From: Muribaculaceae bacterium
GTDB lineage: Bacteria > Bacteroidota > Bacteroidia > Bacteroidales > Muribaculaceae
Assembly (NCBI GenBank): GCA_022509125.1
Contig: JAFLTU010000013.1
Location: 1 to 57,175 of the forward strand
Reading direction: 5' to 3'
Length of the DNA stretch: 57,175 bases
Below the pieces are notes generated by a model. It was not told the origin of the DNA, did no database searches, and saw only the letters and a program-made list of their open reading frames with translations. Shown in pieces: positions 44,137 to 51,989 of the stretch. Position numbers and translations under genes: made by a program. The stretch's first letter is position 1, and each line of letters opens with the position of its first letter.

Positions 44137-45157
44137 ATGGATAGACTGGTGTAAGTCGTTCGCCATATTTTTTGTCGTGTGGCTCCATATTCACTCCAAC
44201 GAGGTCGTGGATATGGTTATTAACGGGTTCATAATGCCTCTTTTCTTTATTGTCTCTGGTTACCTTTTTAAATTTGAAAATAATCCATCAGGCACGCGCT
44301 TTTTCATTAAAAGATTCCGCCAACTTGTAGTCCCATATTTGTGGATAAATATTATCGCTTTTCTCTTATGGGTTTTCTTTTTAAGAAATTATGGTAGCAA
44401 CCCACTTGATGAAATTGAATGGCACTCTCCATTGGTAGCCATTTTTACAGGTGTCGGACCCCTTCTGGTCCATGACATTCCCTTATGGTCGCTGCTCAGT
44501 TTTTTTGTTGTGGAAATGCTTTTCTATTTCCTGTATTATCTACACCTTAGATGGGGTGGTATTTTGATCTTTAGTTTTTTATTATATTGCATTCTCGTTT
44601 CATTCATACCCGATACAATCGGTTCGCTTCCGATGGTGGTTGGCCCTTCAATAGCCGGATTAATATTCTATGCACTGGGTTTTGGTTGGAGGGAATCTAT
44701 TCGCCCAAAAATTCTCCTTCCTCAATCCCCTAAGGGAAGAATGATATTTCTTTTCGCCGGTTTGGTTGTCTGCCTGGGATTATTTGTGCCGGCGGTTATT
44801 TCCATAGGAAATATATCTTTTTATATTTGCAGGATTGGAAATCTTCCAGGGTTCTTTATTTCCTCTCTTTCCGGGTCTGTTTTTATTATTATAATTTGCA
44901 AACTTATATCACATTTTTCTCTCTCCACTCCGCCCTTGATTCGGATGATATCAATCGGCACTCTCCTGATATGCGGTTTTCATCTTATTATTTTTGCAGG
45001 AATCAAAGGCGTGATGTTATTGGGATTTAACATTTCCCCTGATAAGTTTACATCCGGTTTCTGGCCCGGATTAATTCTTGCTTTGATAATCGTTTTATTT
45101 TCTCTTCCCATTATCTGGTTTATCAGAAAATATGCAAGACCATTGATCGATAAATAA
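44120..45157 (+). CDS. Membrane acyltransferase (acyltransferase family 3-like)
   Basis: The 345-residue reading starting at ATG 44120 begins MKNRIEWIDWCKSFAIFF, a usual opening for this family. A longer start at 44063 lies further inside the preceding gene and was rejected. It has about ten membrane helices. The family signature H(41-45 region) is seen in VVWLHIHSNEV, then PLFFIVSGYLFKF. Such enzymes O-acetylate surface sugars or lipids. The overlap with the phosphoethanolamine transferase gene suggests joint envelope modification. Confidence 0.87.
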   Translation: MKNRIEWIDWCKSFAIFFVVWLHIHSNEVVDMVINGFIMPLFFIVSGYLFKFENNPSGTRFFIKRFRQLVVPYLWINIIAFLLWVFFLRNYGSNPLDEIEWHSPLVAIFTGVGPLLVHDIPLWSLLSFFVVEMLFYFLYYLHLRWGGILIFSFLLYCILVSFIPDTIGSLPMVVGPSIAGLIFYALGFGWRESIRPKILLPQSPKGRMIFLFAGLVVCLGLFVPAVISIGNISFYICRIGNLPGFFISSLSGSVFIIIICKLISHFSLSTPPLIRMISIGTLLICGFHLIIFAGIKGVMLLGFNISPDKFTSGFWPGLILALIIVLFSLPIIWFIRKYARPLIDK

Positions 45158-45181
45158 TTTTTTCTGCAAATATCAATTAAA

Positions 45182-45213
45182 AGGAGGATGCAGCCTTTCA
45201 ACTGCATCCTCCT
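45182..45213 (-). terminator. Terminator between convergent acyltransferase and small exported-protein genes
   Basis: AGGAGGATGCAG (45182-45193) and CTGCATCCTCCT (45202-45213) form a perfect 12-pair stem with an 8-base loop. On the minus strand TTTTAATTG follows; the plus side has no clear U-tract. It most likely terminates the minus-strand gene at 45230. Confidence 0.65.
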
Positions 45214-45229
45214 CTAAATTCTTATTGCC

Positions 45230-45679
45230 TTATTCCAGGGAACTCTTATTAATGAAGTAGACTTTATCGTCGTCATCAGGGGTCCCGTAGATCAATGAAT
45301 CTATTTCTGACCGGGATAGCGACCTAAAATTATTGTAGTTGGCCGGATACCCTGTTACGGTCAATTTTCCACCTCCGAGAATGTTTCTTGAATAGGTGAA
45401 TTCAGGACTAATGATCACATCTGCACCTACTTTCTTACAGACTTTCTGAAGCAGATTTTTCTTCCTCACCTCGAGTTCGGTGGGTGAAAGAAAATTCAAT
45501 ATCCAGGTTGAGGAACCGGTAACTTTATTTGTACCAATGATCAAATCGGCTCCGGTGACTGCAAGCACTTTGTTCTCCACATCAACCAGCGCCGGATTTT
45601 TATCCGGTTTCTTTTTGGCCACCATAGCCGTGAAAGCAACCGATAAAATCAGAACAAAAAGAATATTCCGTTTCCACAT
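45230..45679 (-). CDS. Small exported protein, paralogue of the 45707 lipoprotein
   Basis: A 149-residue protein with an N-terminal signal (about 1-21, VAFTAMVA) and no lipobox. Its C-terminal half has ADVIISPEFTYSR..GGGKLTVTGYPANYNNF, which closely resembles ADVIVAPEFNYD..LKAITVTGRPASYSNF in the next gene, so the two share a domain. A preceding segment has KVCKKVGA, aligned with AAIAAMLKENGN. I do not recognise a characterised function. It lies 27 bases after its paralogue and divergent from terD. Confidence 0.75.
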   Translation of the reverse strand: MWKRNILFVLILSVAFTAMVAKKKPDKNPALVDVENKVLAVTGADLIIGTNKVTGSSTWILNFLSPTELEVRKKNLLQKVCKKVGADVIISPEFTYSRNILGGGKLTVTGYPANYNNFRSLSRSEIDSLIYGTPDDDDKVYFINKSSLE

Positions 45680-45706
45680 TTCCCAGAAGGCAAAGAAGCG
45701 ACAAAC

Positions 45707-46066
45707 TTACGGAAGAATCGGAGCCGGAGTAAAGTTGGAATAACTTGCGGGACGGCCAGTCACTGTGATGGCTTTCAGAGTGTTGTCGTAGTTGAATTCC
45801 GGAGCAACGATCACATCGGCATTGCCATTCTCTTTGAGCATAGCGGCGATGGCTGCATTCTTGCAGTTTTTCAAACCACCCTTCTTTTCTTGAGCTGTCG
45901 GATAGTAAGTGTAGGTGATTCTATTGCCCACTTGAAGGTTTGCTACAGAGGCAGAACATACTGTTGTGGGAACATGAACCTGTGTTGCGGTCCAGATGTT
46001 GGTCTTGCAAGAGGTCATAGCCAGCATCATTGCAAAACCTGCACATAAAAACGTAATTTTTTTCAT
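45707..46066 (-). CDS. Small lipoprotein, paralogue of the 45230 gene
   Basis: A 119-residue lipoprotein with lipobox AMTSC (C20), then KTNIWTATQVHVP. The C-terminal domain contains GNADVIVAPEFNY, TVTGRPASYSNF. It is probably the lead gene of the pair. It starts 169 bases from the TerD gene, in the opposite direction, and the shared divergent region suggests joint or opposed control, which is unproven. Confidence 0.78.
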   Translation of the reverse strand: MKKITFLCAGFAMMLAMTSCKTNIWTATQVHVPTTVCSASVANLQVGNRITYTYYPTAQEKKGGLKNCKNAAIAAMLKENGNADVIVAPEFNYDNTLKAITVTGRPASYSNFTPAPILP

Positions 46067-46165
46067 GTTAGTAAAATTTTGAAAATCGGTGCAAATTTAA
46101 TTATATTTGTCATAATATTGTAAAAAAATGTCAATAGTTTTTAAGAAAAAATAACATTTTAGAAA

Positions 46166-46197
46166 TTTGTTGACGTTTAATATTTAAATTAATTTTA
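46166..46197 (+). promoter_or_regulatory. Candidate promoter of the terD genes
   Basis: TTTG (46166-46169) and TAATTTTA (46190-46197) are 20 bases apart, matching Bacteroidetes promoter spacing with one mismatch at the last -7 base. The leader to ATG 46236 is about 38 bases. Confidence 0.45.
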
Positions 46198-46235
46198 ACT
46201 GAAAATTTTAGTAATAACTTGTAAATAAAAGTTTT

Positions 46236-46796
46236 ATGGCAATAAATCTTCAGAAAGGACAAAGAATCGAAATTGGATTGGAAAAAGTGGGTGTAGGTCT
46301 TGGCTGGGATCCCAACCAGGGTTCCGGTTTTGATTTCGATCTGGATGCTTCAGCATTCATGTTGGGAGCCAATAAAAAGACTCCTCTTGATGAATTCTTT
46401 GTGTTCTACAATAACCAAGTTTCTCCTGATGGGGCTGTGGAATCTTCAGGTGACGATCTCACCGGCGGGAATAGCGACGGGGGTGATGACGAAACCATCA
46501 CAGTGGATTTAAATAAGGTTGACCCTCGAATCAATGAAATACTCTTCACCGCAACTATCCATGAGGCAGAAAATCGTCGTCAGAATTTCGGGCAGGTCCA
46601 CAATAGCTATATCCGTGTCTATAATGCGCTTACCAATGAAGAGATTGCCCGATATGATCTCGACGAAGATTTCTCAATAGAAACGGCTGTGGAATTCGGA
46701 CGTCTTTATCGTCGAAATGGGGTTTGGAAATTCGAGGCTATCGGAAATGGTTTCAAGGGTGGGCTCCAGCAACTCGTAAACAAATATTGCTATTAA
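46236..46796 (+). CDS. terD: TerD-family calcium-binding stress protein
   Basis: A 186-residue TerD protein: MAINLQKGQRI at the N-terminus, the Ca-binding GFDFDLDASAFML (31-43) and the acidic loop GDDLTGGNSDGGDDE (72-86). VDLNKVDPRINEI and the closing YRRNGVWKFEAIGNGF are also family features. TerD domains bind Ca2+ and act in tellurite, colicin or phage and chemical-stress responses. It is the first gene of the Ter island and the canonical copy; the second TerD follows 37 bases later. Confidence 0.95.
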   Translation: MAINLQKGQRIEIGLEKVGVGLGWDPNQGSGFDFDLDASAFMLGANKKTPLDEFFVFYNNQVSPDGAVESSGDDLTGGNSDGGDDETITVDLNKVDPRINEILFTATIHEAENRRQNFGQVHNSYIRVYNALTNEEIARYDLDEDFSIETAVEFGRLYRRNGVWKFEAIGNGFKGGLQQLVNKYCY

Positions 46797-46833
46797 GATC
46801 AAGCAAATAATAATTTAATTGTTATCAGTTTCT

Positions 46834-47520
46834 ATGGCTATTAGATTAGAAAAGGGACAGAGAATAAATCTCGAAAAATCAAATGGTTCGAAGCTAACTC
46901 AATTTTGTGTAGGATGCAATTGGGGAGCTGTGATCAGAAAAACATTTTTCGGACTTTCCTCATCTGTTGTTGATGTTGATCTCGATTTAAGTTGTCTTCT
47001 TTTTGATGACCAAGGGAAGCCAATCGACCATATCTATTCACCTCTTTATCGTTTTGGAGATCGAAACCTTGGTCTTCCAAATGGGAAATTAGACAGCAAT
47101 GATAGGGCCTTACACCACACAGGCGATGACTTGACAGGCGACACTGCGGGCGACGACGGACTTGACAATGAAATCATAACTGTGGATTTAAATCGACTGA
47201 ATCCTAACGTGAACTCAATTGTTTTCTTCCTGAATGTTTACAATAACAATGAATACTCCGGAGACTTCTCCGGTATTCCTTATGCCTACATACGGATGTT
47301 TGAACCTGAAATGAGGTTTGGAAGAATAGTGGGTGTGAAGGAGACATTCGCACAATATGACGTTGCTACAAAAACAGATTGCGTGGGAATGAGAGGCCTC
47401 GTGTTAGGTAAGTTATATAAAAGAAATGGCGAATGGAAATTCAATGCCATTGGAGATGCGTTCCCCGACAGGTCGATTGTCAATACGATCAACCGCGTTA
47501 TGAAGGATTATTCAAAGTGA
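46834..47520 (+). CDS. Second TerD-family protein (divergent)
   Basis: The 228-residue reading starts at ATG 46834 with MAIRLEKGQRINLEK; a TTG at 46819 was not used because it would add five residues before the family start. The Ca-binding segment is VDVDLDLSCLLFDDQ and the loop GDDLTGDTAGDDGLDNE keeps the acidic residues. It has extra material (FCVGCNWGAVIRKTFFG with two Cys; MRFGRIVGVKETFAQYDV), so it is longer than the first copy and may have another partner. YKRNGEWKFNAIGDAF ends the fold. Confidence 0.9.
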   Translation: MAIRLEKGQRINLEKSNGSKLTQFCVGCNWGAVIRKTFFGLSSSVVDVDLDLSCLLFDDQGKPIDHIYSPLYRFGDRNLGLPNGKLDSNDRALHHTGDDLTGDTAGDDGLDNEIITVDLNRLNPNVNSIVFFLNVYNNNEYSGDFSGIPYAYIRMFEPEMRFGRIVGVKETFAQYDVATKTDCVGMRGLVLGKLYKRNGEWKFNAIGDAFPDRSIVNTINRVMKDYSK

Positions 47521-47568
47521 CGTAAACTTAAGTTGTAATTTTTGGATTCAATATTCAAAAAGGAGGAA

Positions 47569-49422
47569 ATGGGAAGTCATACCGACATTCAGATTGTTAC
47601 CCCGGTCTCTTCAACTCAGCAGGAGGCCAGGGATTATCTTCTGAATAATCCAAAAGGGATAATCTTTATTCATGGAAAAGCAGGCAGCGGTAAGACCCAT
47701 TTGATAAAACAAATTGAGAAGACTAATCCGGGATGTCAGGTGCTTACTCCCACAAATCTTGCAGCCACTCTTTATCAACGTGCCCGCACTATCCATTCTT
47801 TTTTCTGGAGCGCATTTGATAGCCTTGATGAGGGCCATCTTGATCCCCGAAACCTAACCAAAGAGAAAGCAGAGGGAATGTCATATGAACTTTCCCGCCT
47901 GAGTTTCCTTGTTTTTGATGAAGTGTCGATGATTCGGTCAGACACTTTGGAGATGATAAATCAGATTTGCCAAAAGGCGAAGGGCAACAAAGAACCATTT
48001 GGTGGTATCCCGGTAGTGTTGATGGGGGATTTATTTCAGCTCCCGCCGGTGGTGAGCGACGAGGCAATAATGAACTATCTTTTGGATGAATATGGTGGGA
48101 TATATTTCTTCGATAGCCATGTGATTAAAAATAATATCGACAAGATAAAACTGTTTGAATTGACCCATTCCTACCGACAAAAGGATGATGAGGAATTTGT
48201 GAAGCTTCTCGACGCATTCCGCCAACCACTGACACCTCAAAAGAAGGTTGAACTTTTGGAAGCTCTAAATAGTAGAATTACTCAGAATTTGCCGGATGAT
48301 GCTGTCTATGTTGCCTCTTCCAACAAAGAAGTGACGTCTGTCAATAAAAAGAAACTTTCCCTTCTTCCGGGTCCTCAACAGGAAATTGACGCTGAATACG
48401 ATATTAGAATCAAGAATAGTAAGTCGAGAGTGCAATTAAAACATAGTCAATTGCCTGTTCCCCATGATATAGAAGACATAGTGGTGCCCTCCCAATATGA
48501 TGAAATATTGAAATTTAAAATAGGGGCTCGTGTGATGTTGACAAAAAATTGTAAGGTCAGAAGAACACGTTATTACACCAATGGCGATTTCGGAACTATA
48601 AGGGATTTCAATGGCCAATATTTCACGATAGCACTTGACAACGGAAGTGAGATCAAATGTCCCAGTCCGGAAGATACTTACAATTATAAGCAGACTAAGG
48701 AAGAAAGGTATGAATTCACTTATAACCAAAAAATCCGAAAAATCATAAGGAATCCGGATCCTATACAGATCACCTATCAGTTTCCTTTAAAATTGGCATA
48801 TGCTTTTACAATCCATAAAAGTCAGGGCCAGACCTACGACAAGGTTATTTTAGATTTAAACAGTCATATTTTTGCCCCCGGGCAATTATACGTGGCTTTA
48901 AGTAGAGTGAAAAGACTCGACGGGTTGTTTCTAACAAAAAAGATTACGTATAGCGACATAATTTCTGACGAATCAATTTTCACCTTCCTTAATCGTGTTA
49001 GAATTGCTAACGGAGGAAAAACCTCAGCCTCTCAAAAGAAAGATCCAACCATAACCTTTGTAAATAATCCCGGATGTGATAATTTCATTCGGTTTGTGAT
49101 CTCAAAAGAGCAAAATAAGTCAGCAAGGGATTTTTTGTGCCACACGCTGGAAAGCTATAAGAATGTATTGGAATTGGGAGACAACGTAATGGCGATGGAA
49201 GAATTGATTAAGGTGATAGATGTGATAAATGGCACATATATTACGGATAAATATTCCGGAATGATTAAAAAGTTATATTCCTTGCCAGCCACGAAAAAAA
49301 GTTGTCAGTTTAATCTCAATGCGATATTTGAAATCTATACCGACGTCATAACCGAACCACGACAGCAATACACTTCCGACAATAAATTCTTTCCAAAGAA
49401 TAAGAAACCGAAGAAAGTTTAA
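47569..49422 (+). CDS. PIF1/RecD-like SF1 helicase inside the Ter island
   Basis: A helicase of about 617 residues from ATG 47569 (an upstream TTG at 47542 would add nine residues). Walker A is GKAGSGKT at 36-43 after IFIH. Walker B is LVFDEVSMI, motif III is GDLFQLPPV, and the later SF1B motifs are [16 protein letters not shown] and [15 protein letters not shown]. This is the Pif1-like pattern. The last 140 or so residues (after about 480) are a helical, non-helicase tail that I do not recognise. It likely unwinds DNA or RNA:DNA in the response mediated by the neighbouring genes. It follows terD2 by 48 bases. Confidence 0.88.
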   Translation: MGSHTDIQIVTPVSSTQQEARDYLLNNPKGIIFIHGKAGSGKTHLIKQIEKTNPGCQVLTPTNLAATLYQRARTIHSFFWSAFDSLDEGHLDPRNLTKEKAEGMSYELSRLSFLVFDEVSMIRSDTLEMINQICQKAKGNKEPFGGIPVVLMGDLFQLPPVVSDEAIMNYLLDEYGGIYFFDSHVIKNNIDKIKLFELTHSYRQKDDEEFVKLLDAFRQPLTPQKKVELLEALNSRITQNLPDDAVYVASSNKEVTSVNKKKLSLLPGPQQEIDAEYDIRIKNSKSRVQLKHSQLPVPHDIEDIVVPSQYDEILKFKIGARVMLTKNCKVRRTRYYTNGDFGTIRDFNGQYFTIALDNGSEIKCPSPEDTYNYKQTKEERYEFTYNQKIRKIIRNPDPIQITYQFPLKLAYAFTIHKSQGQTYDKVILDLNSHIFAPGQLYVALSRVKRLDGLFLTKKITYSDIISDESIFTFLNRVRIANGGKTSASQKKDPTITFVNNPGCDNFIRFVISKEQNKSARDFLCHTLESYKNVLELGDNVMAMEELIKVIDVINGTYITDKYSGMIKKLYSLPATKKSCQFNLNAIFEIYTDVITEPRQQYTSDNKFFPKNKKPKKV

Positions 49423-49484
49423 CTATTTGTTGCTAAAAAATATGCTTTTAAACAAAGATGCTTCCTCTATAAAGAAAAAATTTA

Positions 49485-49492
49485 TAACTTTG
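49485..49492 (+). promoter_or_regulatory. -7 box upstream of the TerY-C zinc-ribbon gene
   Basis: TAACTTTG is an exact TAnnTTTG match 33 bases before ATG 49526, in the 103-base gap after the helicase. The Ter island may therefore have a second transcription unit. No -33 TTG is visible at the right distance. Confidence 0.45.
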
Positions 49493-49525
49493 TTTAGGCA
49501 AAATATACACTTGACTTAATTCCCT

Positions 49526-49891
49526 ATGGCAATCACTCCAATCAGCGATAATGCGTTTGTAATGACCGCTATTTGTCCTCAAACAAAGGGATATTATGGC
49601 GTTACAGTAGACCGCATCTTAAACAATCAATATAAAATGATTTGGGCCTTCCGCCTTGATAAGGATAGAGCAAAAAGAGAGGGCTATGACATAAAGAAGG
49701 CTTCGGGATCTATCCAACCGGATGCGAATTATCCAGGTTGTCCCTATTGCAAGGCTCAGTCGTTGATATTCTGCAGTTGTGGATCTGTGTTTTGTTGGAA
49801 CGGTAATAAATTGGTTACTTGCCCTAAGTGTGGTTATAAGGGAGAAGTGGGATATTCAGAATCCATCAATTTTCAAGGAGGTTCAATGTAA
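49526..49891 (+). CDS. Free-standing TerY-C-like zinc-ribbon protein
   Basis: A 121-residue protein. Its C-terminal half holds a treble of Cys pairs: CPYC, CSCG, FCW and CPKC near residues 72-110, matching the metal-binding TerY-C domain. The N-terminal half (NAFVMTAICPQTKGYYGVTVD, IWAFRLDKDRAKREGYD) is the usual companion region. In most known Ter systems this domain is fused to the VWA protein; here it is separate. It sits 12 bases before the kinase. Confidence 0.8.
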   Translation: MAITPISDNAFVMTAICPQTKGYYGVTVDRILNNQYKMIWAFRLDKDRAKREGYDIKKASGSIQPDANYPGCPYCKAQSLIFCSCGSVFCWNGNKLVTCPKCGYKGEVGYSESINFQGGSM

Positions 49892-49903
49892 AGACCTGAA
49901 ATT

Positions 49904-51169
49904 ATGAATGAACTTAAACAAGGAGATAAAATAACACTCACCTCCGGAGGGAGCGTGAAGATTGAAAAGGAGTTGGGACGAGGCGGTCAAGGAATTGTCT
50001 ATCTCGTTGACTTAAATGGCCAGAAAAAAGCCCTTAAATGGTATCTTAATCCGCCCGACGAAAAATTCTACAAGAATTTAGAGCATAATATAATAAGCGG
50101 TCCCCCTTCTGAGGCTTTTCTATGGCCTGAATATCTCACCCATAAACAAAAAGGGAGCTACGGATATGTCATGAAACTCCGTCCGGCTAATTATTTTGAG
50201 TTCGGGAATTTCCTCCTGGCAAAAAAATCGTTTAAATCTTACTCTGCAATGCTGGCGGCAGCTATCAAAATCACCAACGGATTTATGATGCTTCATCGGC
50301 ATGGTTACAGTTATCAAGACCTAAACGATGGCAATTTCTTCATCGATCCGCAAACCGGAGATGTCTTGATTTGCGATAACGACAATGTGATGCCCCAGGG
50401 CGAAAAATCGGGCATAATGGGAAAAGCACGCTATATGGCCCCGGAAATTGTGGCTGGCGGAGTCCCCGACAAATATAGCGACAGATTTTCTCTGGCTGTA
50501 ATCCTCTTTATGCTCTTTTATGCAAACCATCCTTTTGAGGGTGCAAAAGTGGTGGCATGTCCCTGCCTAACTGAAGCCTTTGAGAAGAAATTTTACGGTA
50601 GCGAGGCTATATTTATCTACGATCCTTTTAACAAAGAGAATCTTCCTGTGAAAGGAATTCATCAAAATGTGATTAGGAGATGGCCTGCTTTCCCTTCAAA
50701 ACTTCGCGAGCTCTTTCAACAGGAGTTTTCACAGGAGAAACTGAAAAACCCTACACAAAGAATGGTGGACACTCTATGGGAAAAACAATTGATCGGAATA
50801 AGGGATAATTTAGTGAAATGTCCTCATTGCGGTCAAGAGACATTCCTTGAAGAGGGTAGTACCTGCATGGATTGTGGTAAAAAGATTGATGCTTCTGTTA
50901 AACTTAAAATCGGAAGCCGACAAATTTTGCTCACAAAAGGAACGAAAATATATATCGACAACGATAATAAGCCGGATGGGGAAGTGGTGGCTCATCCCAA
51001 CGATCCAACAAAACTCTTTATCAAAAATCTCACCGACTACGGCTGGACTGCCGAGACTCCGAGTGGCAAGATAAAGGTAGTGGATCCCCAGGGAGTAATG
51101 CCGATTAATCCCGGCATCAAAATCGCCTTCTCCAATGCATATAAGGGTGAAATAATAAAAGAAGGCTGA
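49904..51169 (+). CDS. Ter-island protein kinase with zinc ribbon and FHA-like tail
   Basis: A 421-residue kinase. The Gly-rich loop is GRGGQG (25-30) and the ATP lysine is K45 (KKALKWY). The catalytic loop reads YQDLNDGN (137-144, D139, N144) in place of HRDLKxxN, and the metal motif is DND (158-160) in place of DFG, followed by ARYMAPE (175-181). After the kinase domain (to about 300) come a zinc ribbon (C306, C309, C321, C324) and a beta-rich FHA-like module (about 333-420). It is the kinase of the TerY-P triad; its substrates probably include the VWA protein. Confidence 0.9.
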   Translation: MNELKQGDKITLTSGGSVKIEKELGRGGQGIVYLVDLNGQKKALKWYLNPPDEKFYKNLEHNIISGPPSEAFLWPEYLTHKQKGSYGYVMKLRPANYFEFGNFLLAKKSFKSYSAMLAAAIKITNGFMMLHRHGYSYQDLNDGNFFIDPQTGDVLICDNDNVMPQGEKSGIMGKARYMAPEIVAGGVPDKYSDRFSLAVILFMLFYANHPFEGAKVVACPCLTEAFEKKFYGSEAIFIYDPFNKENLPVKGIHQNVIRRWPAFPSKLRELFQQEFSQEKLKNPTQRMVDTLWEKQLIGIRDNLVKCPHCGQETFLEEGSTCMDCGKKIDASVKLKIGSRQILLTKGTKIYIDNDNKPDGEVVAHPNDPTKLFIKNLTDYGWTAETPSGKIKVVDPQGVMPINPGIKIAFSNAYKGEIIKEG

Positions 51170-51245
51170 ACACCGTTTTTTCTTCTCTAAACTAAAAAAC
51201 TTCTCGAATCCCAACTAAAAACTAAAAATCTAAAAACTATAAAAT

Positions 51246-51986
51246 ATGTCACTATTAGACGAACAGGTTAGTGTGCCCAGACGAACAATGACACTTTTCT
51301 TCCTCATCGACACTTCGGGCTCGATGGAAGGTAATAAAATAGGAGCCGTCAACGACGCTGTTTCCAATGTGTTGCCAATGCTTGACGAAATATCTGCTGA
51401 AAATCCTGATGCCGAAATCAAAGTGGCGGCGCTTGAATTTTCAAGTGGCACTAATTGGCTTTATTCGGAACCTAAACTAGCCTCAGATTTCGTATGGCAG
51501 GATGTAAAGGCCGGAGGACTTACATCGCTTGGGGAAGCATGTCAGGAGCTTGCTTCAAAGCTCTCTAGAAATGGATATATGAAATCGGCCAGCGGTTCGT
51601 TTGCTCCGGCGATTATTCTTTTATCCGACGGAGGGCCTACGGATGATTTCGAATCCGGCCTAAGCAAGCTTAAGGCAAACAACTGGTTTAAGGCAGCTAT
51701 AAAAATTGCCATAGCAATAGGCGACGATGCTGACAAGGATGTTTTGAAACAATTCACCGGTAACAGCGAAGCTGTTATCACTGTGCACAACATTGATGCT
51801 CTCAAGCAAATCATTCGTATTGTGGCAATCACTTCGTCTCAGATAGGAAGCAAGAGTAGCGCTGCCGGCGACACCACCAAACAGGATCAAGTGATCGAAG
51901 AGGTGAAAGATGCCGTAGAGAATATTGATGGGGCGGAAGCTGCAAGTGCAGTCGACAGCAGTTCCTATGACGACGATTGGGCATAA
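51246..51986 (+). CDS. TerY-like von Willebrand factor A protein
   Basis: A 246-residue VWA protein. The metal-ion-dependent adhesion site is complete: DTSGSM (D22, S24, S26), T93 and D128 (LLSDGGPTDDF). VWA proteins of this kind bind a Mg-dependent partner, often as a phosphorylated hub. The Ala/Ser-rich tail past 220 is low in structure. It has no fused TerY-C domain, which is supplied by the gene at 49526. It lies 76 bases after the kinase, in an A/T-rich gap with imperfect AACTAAAA repeats. Confidence 0.92.
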   Translation: MSLLDEQVSVPRRTMTLFFLIDTSGSMEGNKIGAVNDAVSNVLPMLDEISAENPDAEIKVAALEFSSGTNWLYSEPKLASDFVWQDVKAGGLTSLGEACQELASKLSRNGYMKSASGSFAPAIILLSDGGPTDDFESGLSKLKANNWFKAAIKIAIAIGDDADKDVLKQFTGNSEAVITVHNIDALKQIIRIVAITSSQIGSKSSAAGDTTKQDQVIEEVKDAVENIDGAEAASAVDSSSYDDDWA

Positions 51987-51989
51987 AAG

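Noticed and set aside
45182..45213. Perfect inverted repeat as a mobile-element end
   Set aside because: Single copy between convergent genes with a short U-run on the minus side; a terminator is the simpler reading.
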